A stretch of 64,000 nt of DNA from an uncultured Candidatus Saccharibacteria bacterium (GTDB lineage Bacteria; Patescibacteriota; Saccharimonadia; Saccharimonadales; Saccharimonadaceae): positions 59,612 through 123,611 of the forward strand of contig CAMVCL010000001.1 in assembly GCA_947165975.1 (NCBI GenBank). The letters run 5' to 3'. Of this stretch, positions 38,965 to 48,786 are shown piece after piece. Each line of letters opens with the position of its first letter. The first letter of the stretch is position 1. The notes beneath the pieces are model-generated. The model saw only the letters and a list, made by a program, of their open reading frames with translations, did not search any database and was not told where the DNA came from. Both the position numbers and the translations under genes were made by a program.

Positions 38965-39743
38965 TGGATTATTTTGAAAAGATAGAAAAGAATTCTTATG
39001 CCGACTTAAAATGGAATATTCCAGAACGCAAGCAAGGGAGCATTAATATGGTTGGTGGAAGTTCTGGAAATTTTCGCACTGAGATTAAGATTGCAGAATT
39101 TTTGAGCAAAGAGTATCCTATACAAACTGTCAATCTAGTATTGCCAGATGCATTAAAAAATAAATTACCACCGTTACCGAATTTCATCTTTGCACCTTCA
39201 ACCGAATCGGGAGCTTTTGCGGAAAGTCAAACATTACATGATGTGTTTAATAAGGCAGATTTTAATCTACTGTTGGGTGATTTGTCAAAAAACTCAATTA
39301 CCGGTAAAGCTATAGCCAGCGCATGCGCTTCTGCAGAGAAGATGACACTGATCACACGTGATGCGGTGGATTTGATCGCGGATAATTGTAATGACAGATT
39401 ACTAATGAATGAGAGCCTGGTATTTTTTGCTTCAGTGGCGCAACTACAGAAGTTACTACGCGCAGTTTATTATCCTAAAATGCTCTTAATGTCGCAATCT
39501 TTAGTGCAGATATCAGAAGTATTACATAAATTCACTTTAAGTTACCCAACCTCGGTTATAACTTTACATAATGGACAACTACTGGTAGCACATAGTGGCC
39601 TTGTAAAGGCTGTACCACTAGAAAAGACTGCCTACTCGCCAATTAGTGTTTGGAGTGGTGAACTGGCCGCCAAAATCGTGGCGATGAATCTATATAATCC
39701 GAATAGTTTAATTGAAGCGACGGTTGGGGCGAGTTTTGATTAA
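38963..39743 (+). CDS. Degenerate ribokinase-like/NAD(P)H-hydrate dehydratase-like protein (putative)
   Basis: SINMVGGSSGNFRTEIKIAEFLSKEYPIQTVNLVLPDAL resembles the start of the YjeF C-terminal (NnrD) fold, with weak conservation after that; ATG 38963 overlaps xth stop. Confidence 0.45.
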
Positions 39744-39847
39744 AAAAAGAAGCTGAAGGTATCATTATTTAAAAACAATTGCGAGTTAGTTCGCAAGCAC
39801 AAAACATATTGACGATATATTGTCCTCATAAACAATATCTAAAAACT

Positions 39848-40492
39848 CTAGTGATTTTTTTTGGAAGCGGTGTCTAGACGTTTTTCAATATCGACTGCAT
39901 CGCGGGAAATATTTTGACGGCGTTGACGCAGGAAAAACCACGCAAAGACAAAGATCGAACAACCAAACGCGAATAGCCCATACTTAATCGCTTCGGGCCA
40001 ACTTGTAGCTAATAGAATGATCAAGTTTACGATACCGATGCACAGTGTATAAATATAGCGTCTTGTCAATATAATTACTTTGGCAACTGGGAAATTACGC
40101 CTTAGTAAACACTTTTTAGTACAGTCGTCAGGATGACCAAATAGTTTACCATATACGAGCAGGTCTACGCTGATGGATGAAATGAGTTCATAGATCAGAA
40201 TCGCCAAACCGACTGGCTGATTGATCTGAAGCATTACAAAAATAACTTGAAAACCTGCCAAAGCCACGTCAGAGACCATGTCAAACTTAGCCGCATATTT
40301 GCGATACCTAGGAATTTTATTTTTAGGGAATGGCCATTTACGCGCACAGGTTCCATCAAAGGCATCTGTAAGTTCTGCAATCACAAACAAAATAAATACA
40401 CTTTCGGGCGAACCGCCAGTAAGAGCTAGGATGAAGATCGTAATTGCTAGAATAAATCTCGTTAACGTCAGCAAGTCGGCCAAATATCTCAT
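39848..40492 (-). CDS. CDP-alcohol phosphatidyltransferase family protein
   Basis: ELTDAFDGTCARKW...KYAAKFDMVSD approximates the CDP-OH-P motif; multiple TMs. Confidence 0.82.
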   Translation of the reverse strand: MRYLADLLTLTRFILAITIFILALTGGSPESVFILFVIAELTDAFDGTCARKWPFPKNKIPRYRKYAAKFDMVSDVALAGFQVIFVMLQINQPVGLAILIYELISSISVDLLVYGKLFGHPDDCTKKCLLRRNFPVAKVIILTRRYIYTLCIGIVNLIILLATSWPEAIKYGLFAFGCSIFVFAWFFLRQRRQNISRDAVDIEKRLDTASKKNH

Positions 40493-40499
40493 AAAATTA

Positions 40500-41726
40500 T
40501 TATATCAAAGACTTAAAAATCTTTTCTAGTTTTTTAATGCGATTGCTGATCAGAATCTCTTCACGGTGATCTAGCATAACTTTCGACATCTTTTCGATCT
40601 TTTCAGGGTGTTTTAAGAGATTATTGAGAGACTTAGCCATTTCGGCGGAACTTTCAGTCTTTGACATAATATAGCTACCAGATGGCACTACTTCTCGCAT
40701 ATCCGGGTCGCAGAAAAATACTGGTACGCCTGCTGCTTCAGCTTCGATTAAGGTCATACCGAATGTATCAAAATTATATGAAACTAAAACATCTAGATGG
40801 GAATTCATGATTGCTTCCTGCACTGTTTCAAAACTAGCATTGCCATGAAAGATGACATTTAAATGATGTCTTCTAGCGAAGCGCTTGGCACGAAAATAGT
40901 CACCGCCACCGCCATAAACATCAAGACGAAACTTGCCCTGCACGTCTTTAAGGGCGCGCAAGAAAGGCATCATGCGCTTCTCGGCAGAAACACGAGAGTG
41001 CCAAACCATCCTCAGTTCTTCGTCTGTTTTTAGGGTTTTGATCTGAGGATTTTTGGGAAATTTTTCATCCGGAAAGCCATTCGGGAATACCCCAATCTTG
41101 CCAACCGTGCCATAATGTATTAATTTATCACGAAAATGTTTGGACGGAGTCAAGACTATATCAGCACAATTGGCATGGTTGACCATCACATTCCACATTT
41201 TGGCCTTAGCATAATTATCAGCATAATAATTATCGCGGTAAATCTTAACTTTGTGAGGTAAATACCAAGAATGGAACCAGTCTAGAAAAAATGCCACAAC
41301 TGAACGAAAGCCAAATGGAATAATATTGGTTTCGCCCATATCTTCGCGACCGTGCATTACTTGGACGGATGGGATATTAAGTTTTTTGGCAAGACGAAGC
41401 GCCGCAATGGAACATCCGGCTTCATAATGGATATAATAGGTGTCAAAATCTTTAACTTCTGGATGTTCGGATTCAAGCCAGCGCTCGATGATCTTTGGTC
41501 GGCGCGAAACTGGCGTTAAAGGACGAAAACAATACCTGCAACTTGGCACTAGGAAAATGTTTTGTTTAGCAAGCCTGTCTAGTTCTCGCTTACTCCGAGG
41601 AAAACCAGTACTAAAAATATAGACCGTATGTCCATTTTTTTCTAGTGCAGTTTTTTGAGCGTTGATGGACGATACGATCCCTCCCGTTAAATCTAAATAG
41701 CAATCCGAAAAAATTGCAATTTTCAT
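40500..41726 (-). CDS. Glycosyltransferase (GT4-like)
   Basis: IFSDCYLDLTGGIVSSINAQKTALEKNGHTVYIFS, LTPSKHFRDKL, HSRVSAEKRMMPFL, EAEAAGVPVFFCD. Confidence 0.88.
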   Translation of the reverse strand: MKIAIFSDCYLDLTGGIVSSINAQKTALEKNGHTVYIFSTGFPRSKRELDRLAKQNIFLVPSCRYCFRPLTPVSRRPKIIERWLESEHPEVKDFDTYYIHYEAGCSIAALRLAKKLNIPSVQVMHGREDMGETNIIPFGFRSVVAFFLDWFHSWYLPHKVKIYRDNYYADNYAKAKMWNVMVNHANCADIVLTPSKHFRDKLIHYGTVGKIGVFPNGFPDEKFPKNPQIKTLKTDEELRMVWHSRVSAEKRMMPFLRALKDVQGKFRLDVYGGGGDYFRAKRFARRHHLNVIFHGNASFETVQEAIMNSHLDVLVSYNFDTFGMTLIEAEAAGVPVFFCDPDMREVVPSGSYIMSKTESSAEMAKSLNNLLKHPEKIEKMSKVMLDHREEILISNRIKKLEKIFKSLI

Positions 41727-41776
41727 AATTTATATTTTATCACGTAGTATGATATAATCATAACATTAACAATTTA

Positions 41777-41869
41777 ATATCAAGAAGGAGTGAGGGAACG
41801 GCCCTACGAACTCCTGCCAACCTACCTTTTGATGGCAAGGTGGTAATTCCGACCAGAAAGGAAAGATAT
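41777..41869 (+). promoter_or_regulatory. SAM-I-like (S-box) riboswitch of metK
   Basis: ATATCAAGAAGGAGTGAGGGAACGGCCCTACGAACTCCTGCCAACC...AAGGTGGTAATTCCGACCAGAAAGGAAAGATATG carries S-box landmarks (TATCAAGA, GAGGGA-GGCCC, GGCAACC-like, AAGGTG-AATTCC); P1 ATATC/GATAT. Confidence 0.88.
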
Positions 41870-42833
41870 GTTCTATCGAACCGCGGAGAGCGTTTCTCCG
41901 AAACACCCAGATAAACTATGCGACCGAATCAGTGATTCTATTCTGGATGCATATTTTGAAAAAGACCCTAATGCGCGTGTAGCTGCAGAAGCCTGCGGTG
42001 GACATGGTGTAGTTTTTGTAACCGGAGAGATCACTTCGACAGCCGACGATATTGATATCCCAGCTATCGTACATCGAATCGCTGGCGATGATGTTGAAGT
42101 CCACACTAAGATCGTCAAACAATCACCCGAAATCGCACAAGGCGTTGATACCGGCGGTGCAGGTGACCAGGGAATCATGATTGGTTTCGCCTGTGACGAG
42201 ACACCAGAAATGTTACCACTTGAAGTGGTCTTGTCACGCCGCTTAAACCAATTTATTTACGGCAAACACGCTTTTGATGGCAAAACCCAAATCACCATCG
42301 CACCAGATGGCTCAATAGATTCGATCGTGGCAAGTTTTCAAAATGTACCACATGACGAGTTGGAATCTTTGGTTAAAGAGTTTATTAAAGAGAACCACCT
42401 AGAAGGAAAATTGGAGCTTCATATCAACCCAGCCGGAGACTGGAATCAAGGCGGATTTGATGCTGATACTGGGTTAACTGGACGTAAATTGATTGTGGAT
42501 AATTATGGTCCGCGTGTAGCAATTGGTGGCGGCTGTTATTCCGGTAAGGATCCATCTAAGGTTGACCGCTCCGCAGCATACATGGCGCGCAGGATTGCGG
42601 TAGATTATCTACGCAAACGCAAAGCTCACGAAGTATTAGTGCGTCTTGCTTATGCCATTGGCTATGCTGAGCCATTAGAAAAAACTGTGATCATTGATGG
42701 CAAACCTGAAGAAATCGAAGGTTACGATTTGACTCCAAATGGTATTATTAAATATTTAGATTTAAAGCGACCAATCTACGCAAAAACGGCTGAGTACGGC
42801 CATTATGGCGAAGGTTTTGATTGGGATAAATAA
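41868..42833 (+). CDS. metK: S-adenosylmethionine synthetase (short form)
   Basis: ESVSPKHPDKLCDRISDSILDAYF, GGAGDQGIMIGFACDETPEMLP, GLTGRKLIVDNYG, GGGCYSGKDPSKVDRSAAYMAR. Confidence 0.96.
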   Translation: MFYRTAESVSPKHPDKLCDRISDSILDAYFEKDPNARVAAEACGGHGVVFVTGEITSTADDIDIPAIVHRIAGDDVEVHTKIVKQSPEIAQGVDTGGAGDQGIMIGFACDETPEMLPLEVVLSRRLNQFIYGKHAFDGKTQITIAPDGSIDSIVASFQNVPHDELESLVKEFIKENHLEGKLELHINPAGDWNQGGFDADTGLTGRKLIVDNYGPRVAIGGGCYSGKDPSKVDRSAAYMARRIAVDYLRKRKAHEVLVRLAYAIGYAEPLEKTVIIDGKPEEIEGYDLTPNGIIKYLDLKRPIYAKTAEYGHYGEGFDWDK

Positions 42834-43196
42834 TAGTAGAGAAATCTTGGTATTATTCAATTCAAATCTGGTAGGTAATATGCATTACCTATCGAATATG
42901 ATAATATTATTTAAACAGGAGGCGAAGCCCCATCTGGTAGTGCAAACACCGCCAAAAAACACTCCGTTTATTTGTGCTATAGGACCGGATAGAGCAACTT
43001 GCTGTTGTGGTAAAAAAATCGAGCGAAATGATAAAATACACGTCAAATAATAGATAAAGAGCCCTATGCTCTTTATTCTATTTTCTGGTGCGGTTTTATG
43101 ATTTCACTAGAACTTAAAAATACCCCAGAAATCGAGAGGGTATTTAACAGTCATTTACAGGGGAAAAATGCCGAAAAATCGGCTTTATATTCCTCT

Positions 43197-43283
43197 TGGT
43201 GGGCGAGGAGGGACTTGAACCCTCACTGTATTGCTACAACCAGATTTTGAGTCTAGCGCGTCTACCAGTTCCGCCACTCGCCC
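43197..43283 (-). tRNA. tRNA-Leu (anticodon CAA)
   Basis: Reverse complement GGGCGAGTGGCGGAACTGGTAGACGCGCTAGACTCAAAATCTGG...GGGTTCAAGTCCCTCCTCGCCCACCA; long variable arm; CCA encoded. Confidence 0.93.
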
Positions 43284-43332
43284 AGTTCTGTATATTATAT
43301 CATAAAGCGATTAATTGTGCTATAATTATCTT

Positions 43333-44541
43333 ATGAATCCAGAAAACGGTGGGCAGTCTTCAAATGACCTACAGAGGCAGGCGGCAGCTGCATTGGCGAG
43401 AAAAAAAGTTCTCGCTGCTTATGCTGAATCGGCAAATAAAGCTGCCAAAGAAGCGAGGTCAAAAGAATCTTCAAGAATGAAAGACGAGCCCATCACTACA
43501 AGAATCGATTCCGAATCTTGGAAAAAATACCATTCAGCTTGGCAGGATTATTATCAGAGATATTATAGCGAATACTATTCTAAAGCCGCACAAAATTATG
43601 TTGCAAAAGAGCGCCTTAAAGACGCCAGAGAAAGAGCCGAAGAAGAAGAAATTCTAGGTTCATTGACTAAATCAAGCGCCAAGATAGATAAAAGAAACGG
43701 GCTCTCATTAGGTACGAGTTCCAGCGTAGAAACGACTGATAACTACCCAGACGAGGATGACATTAAGGAACGCTTGCGTCGTAGAATCCGTAAAAAAGCA
43801 ACTGAAAGTGCCAAAAATACCCGTCGAAAACGTCATTTAATCCCGATACTAGCGGGAATTGCCGTAGTCTTGTTTATTTTATTCTTGCAGTATAATCGTT
43901 TGATTTTTGCACCAATCATGGCTTATGTGTCTCCTGGCAATGCACCAGCTTCACAGATTGATGCAATCGATCCTACCATCACACAGGAAGTTTCTCCTGA
44001 TCCACGTTTGATCATTCCGAAGTTGAACGTAGATGTACCAGTGCATTTTGGGATAAAGTTGTCTGAAGTAATGCCAGCTATGAATAATGGTGTAGCACAC
44101 TACCGTATCGCCGGCGCTAGTGCATACCCTGGAGAAATTGGCAACATAGTAATTACTGGCCACTCGGCAGGCGATGTTTATAGTTCTAACCCTTATAAAT
44201 ATATTTTTTCTGGGCTAGAACGATTAGAAGATGGTGACTCTATCTACGTTAATTATAATTCTAAACGTTATACTTATAGTGTGGTCAAGAAAGAAGTAGT
44301 TGAACCATCAAATGTCGCAGCCTTAGTAGTAGAAACAAATAAACCATTGCTCACCTTAGTTACTTGTACACCATTGGGGACTTCCAGATATCGTTTACTA
44401 GTAACGGCAGAACAGATTGCGCCAACCTATGAAACAGCCGAAGAGGCAGAACAATTTACCCCGTCAGAAGGCGAAGAGGCATTACCTTCCAACGAGCCTT
44501 CTTTCTTCGAGGGAATCTGGAATTGGATGACAGGGAATTAA
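43333..44541 (+). CDS. Sortase with long cytoplasmic N-terminal extension
   Basis: VITGHSAG (His), LVTCTPLGTSRYRL (Cys and Arg); single TM; ATG at 43333 preferred. Confidence 0.9.
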   Translation: MNPENGGQSSNDLQRQAAAALARKKVLAAYAESANKAAKEARSKESSRMKDEPITTRIDSESWKKYHSAWQDYYQRYYSEYYSKAAQNYVAKERLKDARERAEEEEILGSLTKSSAKIDKRNGLSLGTSSSVETTDNYPDEDDIKERLRRRIRKKATESAKNTRRKRHLIPILAGIAVVLFILFLQYNRLIFAPIMAYVSPGNAPASQIDAIDPTITQEVSPDPRLIIPKLNVDVPVHFGIKLSEVMPAMNNGVAHYRIAGASAYPGEIGNIVITGHSAGDVYSSNPYKYIFSGLERLEDGDSIYVNYNSKRYTYSVVKKEVVEPSNVAALVVETNKPLLTLVTCTPLGTSRYRLLVTAEQIAPTYETAEEAEQFTPSEGEEALPSNEPSFFEGIWNWMTGN

Positions 44542-45957
44542 CTAGTGTTCAATTAACCATTCACGTATTAATTGATCATCACTAAAATAATATAACCATT
44601 TATTATCAGTAATACTGACCGGAAAATGACTGGAAACGTTTTTGGCTATAACGCGACGATTATATCCATCAAAATCATAGACAATCAATTCTCCTTCGTT
44701 AACCACATATAACATGTCATTATCTATCCAACCAAAGTTTTCGTTTTCAGTATTCCATTCTTTTACTAAATCTGCTTCCATATCCAAAACCGCAATATGG
44801 TTACCAGAGTTCATGAAGATGTATTCTCCATCATGTCCGACTTTTGCTCTGGTTGGACTAAAAGGCAAATCGTGTTTCTTGATTTCGTCGTAGTCGTCTT
44901 TTAGATGTGTGATTATTTGGTTGCTATCTACTACAGAAATGTATTTTTGATCATAGAATTTACTAATGAGCACCATACAGGGTGATTCGATTGTTTCTAA
45001 TTCAGTGATTTTACTGTCACCAACTTTAAGATATCCGATGTAGTACTTTTTGGCAGAATCTTCACCACTAGATTTTTGGGCGGTAAAAACTACCTCGTTA
45101 TTATAATGATCGAAATAGATTACATTTTCTACTAGTACCGCCGAGATGAGCCGTCCTGGAATATCAATTTTGTGAAGGTTGCCGTTTCTTATACCGAGCA
45201 AAGTACTAGAGGAATTGTCGAGAATCTTTACTTCGCTAAAGTCAGCATCAAACTCCTTAGTGAGATTAATGCTTTTGTCGATGTGACGGACATCAATCAA
45301 TACCCATTCTACCTTGCTGTCTTGTTTAGTTTTTATCAGTACGTGACTAGCGTCATAGTCCCAATCAGCTTCTAGAATTTCCCCCTTGAATATGCCGGAG
45401 CTGGAGTCGCTGGTCAAGGTCACGTTAGAAAAGTATTTAGAGATATCGAGAGTTTGTTTTTCGAGTTTTTCAGAGTTTAGATTTAAATATGTCCATTTAT
45501 TTGTGTTATTGGTGATAAGCATGGAATTATGGTTGGAAGAGACTACTGCTTTAACACTACCCGTAGTAGATAGTATTTTCTCACGATCACGTTCTTGCAG
45601 AAATAGACGAGGATAATGGATGCGGTACAGTAAGCCCTCTTTTATGTCGATAGTCTTAGTCCAAGAATCATAACCATCTCTGGAAACGGTGATAGTATGC
45701 TCTCCGCTTGGTAAAACCTTAGAAGTATTTGTTCGTTGTAGCCAAGAACTATCGCCATCAATCGCTACTTCAGCGCCCGTAGGCGTAGATGATATCTGTA
45801 GCATTCCTTGACGTTGAACTTCGAAATCTGAATTTATCCAATAGCCAGACACTATAAAAGCTAAGACTGTTACAGTGACGATCACTGCTAAAACCATGAT
45901 TACTTCGGATACGATAATCCTGAGACTTTGTCGTCTTTTCTGTTTTTCTGAATCCAT
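44542..45957 (-). CDS. Membrane-anchored PEGA-domain protein with extracellular repeat-like domain
   Basis: TM then GMLQISSTPTGAEVAIDGDSSWLQRTNTSKVLPSGEHTITVSRDGYDSWTKTI (PEGA). Confidence 0.75.
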   Translation of the reverse strand: MDSEKQKRRQSLRIIVSEVIMVLAVIVTVTVLAFIVSGYWINSDFEVQRQGMLQISSTPTGAEVAIDGDSSWLQRTNTSKVLPSGEHTITVSRDGYDSWTKTIDIKEGLLYRIHYPRLFLQERDREKILSTTGSVKAVVSSNHNSMLITNNTNKWTYLNLNSEKLEKQTLDISKYFSNVTLTSDSSSGIFKGEILEADWDYDASHVLIKTKQDSKVEWVLIDVRHIDKSINLTKEFDADFSEVKILDNSSSTLLGIRNGNLHKIDIPGRLISAVLVENVIYFDHYNNEVVFTAQKSSGEDSAKKYYIGYLKVGDSKITELETIESPCMVLISKFYDQKYISVVDSNQIITHLKDDYDEIKKHDLPFSPTRAKVGHDGEYIFMNSGNHIAVLDMEADLVKEWNTENENFGWIDNDMLYVVNEGELIVYDFDGYNRRVIAKNVSSHFPVSITDNKWLYYFSDDQLIREWLIEH

Positions 45958-46089
45958 AATATTTAGATTATATAAAATATTTAGAGACTAACTCTATATA
46001 TTATATTATATCACATACATTTAAATTTTAGCTCTTGCGTTTTAGAATAAAGCAGTGTATGATTGATATAAGAATAAGCGAGGTATTAA

Positions 46090-47220
46090 ATGCAAAAAAC
46101 TAATAGCAATCACACAGCCGCAACTGCACATCGTCGCACTCAGGTTTCTACAACCTTGAATCGTAGGTACGTACGCCGTCCAGTTAAGAAAACCGGTATG
46201 GTGACTGCTAATGGTGCCAGAACAATGTCAGAAAAGAGTAATGGTATGTCGTCCGCAAAAAGCGGAAACGTCGCCATTTCTATTAAGCGTAGTCCTAAGA
46301 TTACACGTTTTGGTTCCCCCGCTATGCGACAGGTTCATTCAATGCAACAAGCTAAGCAGATGCAACAAGTCAAGAAAACTTCAATCAAGATTTCCTCGAC
46401 CGATACTGAACAAAAACAACAGATGATTAGTCAAACGAAGTCTGGACAAATGAAGCAAATGGGACAAATGCGACAGATGAAACAAGCGCAGACGCAACAG
46501 GCTGAACAGATGCAGCAAATGCAACAGGAAAAGATGATGCCGGTTCAATCTCATCCAATGCAAGCCACCGCTAATGCTAGAATTCGTGAGCGTCAAGCTC
46601 GGACGTCTACTACAAATATGCAAGCTACTCGTGCTACGGCTAAGGAATTAAAAGACCAAGCTATTAAGAAAGCCTTGATGTCGGCAGCAACCGCTAATAT
46701 GTCCGAGCAAAAAGTTGTTAAATCTAAAAAATCAACTAAAAGTGTCGGAAAGATGCGTTTCGGATTTGGTCGTGTAATGCTAGCATTGTCTTGCGCTACG
46801 GCAGTTGTTTTCGCCATTGCCTATCTCGTGAATCTGAATATGCCAGACATATCGTTACGTGTTGCCGCCATGCAAACTGGTATTGATGCTTCTTATCCTG
46901 GTTATGTACCGCGTGACTATAGTATCTCCAGTATCACTTCTGAAAATGGTAAAGTCTCATTGGAATTCCGTAATTCTGTTGAGAACAAGAATTTTACTTT
47001 AGCTGAAGAGGCCTCTTCGTGGGATTCTAATGCGTTAATGACTAATTATGTAAAAGAGGAATTTGGTGATAATTATTCTATTATTCGAGAACAAGGTTTA
47101 ACGATTTATGTGAATGAAAGTAACGCAGCATGGGTTAACGGTGGGATCGTCTATAAATTGACAGCCGAGCCAGATGTGCTCTCTAATAAACAAATTCGTT
47201 CAATTGCCGTATCACTATAA
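46090..47220 (+). CDS. Single-TM protein with Met/Gln-rich low-complexity cytoplasmic region
   Basis: QQMISQTKSGQMKQMGQMRQMKQAQTQQAEQMQQMQQEKMM; TM LALSCATAVVFAIAYLVNL; folded extracellular C-terminal domain. Confidence 0.65.
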   Translation: MQKTNSNHTAATAHRRTQVSTTLNRRYVRRPVKKTGMVTANGARTMSEKSNGMSSAKSGNVAISIKRSPKITRFGSPAMRQVHSMQQAKQMQQVKKTSIKISSTDTEQKQQMISQTKSGQMKQMGQMRQMKQAQTQQAEQMQQMQQEKMMPVQSHPMQATANARIRERQARTSTTNMQATRATAKELKDQAIKKALMSAATANMSEQKVVKSKKSTKSVGKMRFGFGRVMLALSCATAVVFAIAYLVNLNMPDISLRVAAMQTGIDASYPGYVPRDYSISSITSENGKVSLEFRNSVENKNFTLAEEASSWDSNALMTNYVKEEFGDNYSIIREQGLTIYVNESNAAWVNGGIVYKLTAEPDVLSNKQIRSIAVSL

Positions 47221-47230
47221 TTGGCACTAT

Positions 47231-47263
47231 AAAAAGAATGACCTTTTGGGCCATTCTTTTTAT
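47231..47263. terminator. Bidirectional terminator
   Basis: AAAAAGAATGACCTTTTGGGCCATTCTTTTT. Confidence 0.8.
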
Positions 47264-47270
47264 TAACTAA

Positions 47271-48710
47271 TTAGATGGCTGAAGCTGTTCGGTTAAGACG
47301 CGCCAGGGTAACCTCGCGGCCCAAGACTTCCATAGTGAGATTCAATGCAGGACTAAAAGGCGCATAACTAATAGCAATACGAATCAGGCTAAATAATTCG
47401 GCTGGCTTTTTTGCGGTTTCTTTAAGTAAATCATTGAGGGCATCTTGCAAAGAATCAGCATCCCATTCTTTAAGGTCAGTTAGCTTTGCGATAGTTGTCT
47501 TGAGCAGACTCTCTAATTCAGATTCAGAAAGTTTTTTGACAAACTTATTACCGATAAGGAAATCTAGATCAATCTTGGGATCGGTGAAGAAATACTCCGT
47601 CATTTCTTTTAAATCTGACAAAGTTTTTAGTCGATCGTAAATAATAGATAATACTTGAATGCGATAGTCTTCACTAGATTTTTTAGCAGATTCTGGCCAA
47701 AAGTTCAGAGTGCGTTCATAAAGTGCGTGTACGCCCTGTTCGGTAAAGATTTTACGAATCCATTGACCATTGAGCCAAAGTAGCTTTGTTTCGTCGTAGC
47801 GAGCACCAGAATTCTGAATACGGTCTAGAGAAAAGTTCTTAATCAGTTCGTCTTTGGTGTAGATTTCTTGCTCGGTACCATCATTCCAGCCTAAACAGGC
47901 AAGATAGTTGAGCATAGCTTCAGGAAGAATTCCATCTTCGCGATACTCGGTGACAGATTTAGCCCCATCACGTTTACCGAGTTTTTTATTGCCTTGAGGA
48001 GCTAAAATATGAGGGAGGGAAATAATCTTCGGTCGTTCTAATTTAAGAGCTTCGTAAAGAGCTAGATAATTTGGGGTGCTAGATAGATATTCTACTCCGC
48101 GCATGAGATGCGTTACCCCCATTTCAGCGTCATCTACGATATGAGCAAAATTGTAAGTAGGATATCCGTCTTTCTTGATTAAGATGATATCATCTAGAAC
48201 TTCAGGGCCAGTGTGCATGTCGCCCATTACTTCATCATGCCACGCATACGATTTGGGTTCAGCTTTAAAACGAAGTGGAATGCCTGGCTCCCATTCAGGA
48301 GTTTTTGTTGGGCGATAGTTACGATAGAGAAAAGGGATTTTTTTCTCGTTACATTCTTTACGATATTCGTCAATTTTTTCTGGTGGCGTAGGATCAGCAT
48401 AGGCACGACCAGCTTTGATCAGCTTACGAGCCCATTCATGATATATTTCCTTGCGTTCACTTTGAAAATATGGGCCATTGGGGCCGCCTACAATAGGACC
48501 TTCGTCCCAATTGATCCCTAACCATTCTAGAGTATCTTCGATAAGCTCAGTGGCACCTTCAACATAACGAGCTCGGTCGGTGTCTTCGATGCGCAAAATA
48601 AGTTTGCCACCGCTTTGGCGTGCTAATAAGTACGGATAAATAGCAGAGCGAACGTTGCCGATATGAATATATCCAGTCGGGCTGGGTGCAAATCTTGTGA
48701 TAATTTCCAT
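47271..48710 (-). CDS. gltX: Glutamyl-tRNA synthetase
   Basis: TRFAPSPTGYIHIGNVRSAIYPYLLAR (HIGH-type HIGN), LGKRDGAKSV (KMSKS-type). Confidence 0.95.
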   Translation of the reverse strand: MEIITRFAPSPTGYIHIGNVRSAIYPYLLARQSGGKLILRIEDTDRARYVEGATELIEDTLEWLGINWDEGPIVGGPNGPYFQSERKEIYHEWARKLIKAGRAYADPTPPEKIDEYRKECNEKKIPFLYRNYRPTKTPEWEPGIPLRFKAEPKSYAWHDEVMGDMHTGPEVLDDIILIKKDGYPTYNFAHIVDDAEMGVTHLMRGVEYLSSTPNYLALYEALKLERPKIISLPHILAPQGNKKLGKRDGAKSVTEYREDGILPEAMLNYLACLGWNDGTEQEIYTKDELIKNFSLDRIQNSGARYDETKLLWLNGQWIRKIFTEQGVHALYERTLNFWPESAKKSSEDYRIQVLSIIYDRLKTLSDLKEMTEYFFTDPKIDLDFLIGNKFVKKLSESELESLLKTTIAKLTDLKEWDADSLQDALNDLLKETAKKPAELFSLIRIAISYAPFSPALNLTMEVLGREVTLARLNRTASAI

Positions 48711-48786
48711 ATCATCTATTATACCACTAGATAGAGACAGGGAACAAAAAAAGAGGGCTACTCATGAGTCCTCTTGATTTGATTTT

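Noticed and set aside
42805-43050. Small Cys-containing ORF after metK
   Set aside because: Starts inside metK, no SD, no family recognised; CATCCCGKK is suggestive but insufficient to call.
46381-46623. Antisense Leu/His-rich ORF opposite the Met/Gln-rich region
   Set aside because: Simple consequence of the CAR/ATG-rich sense repeat read in reverse.
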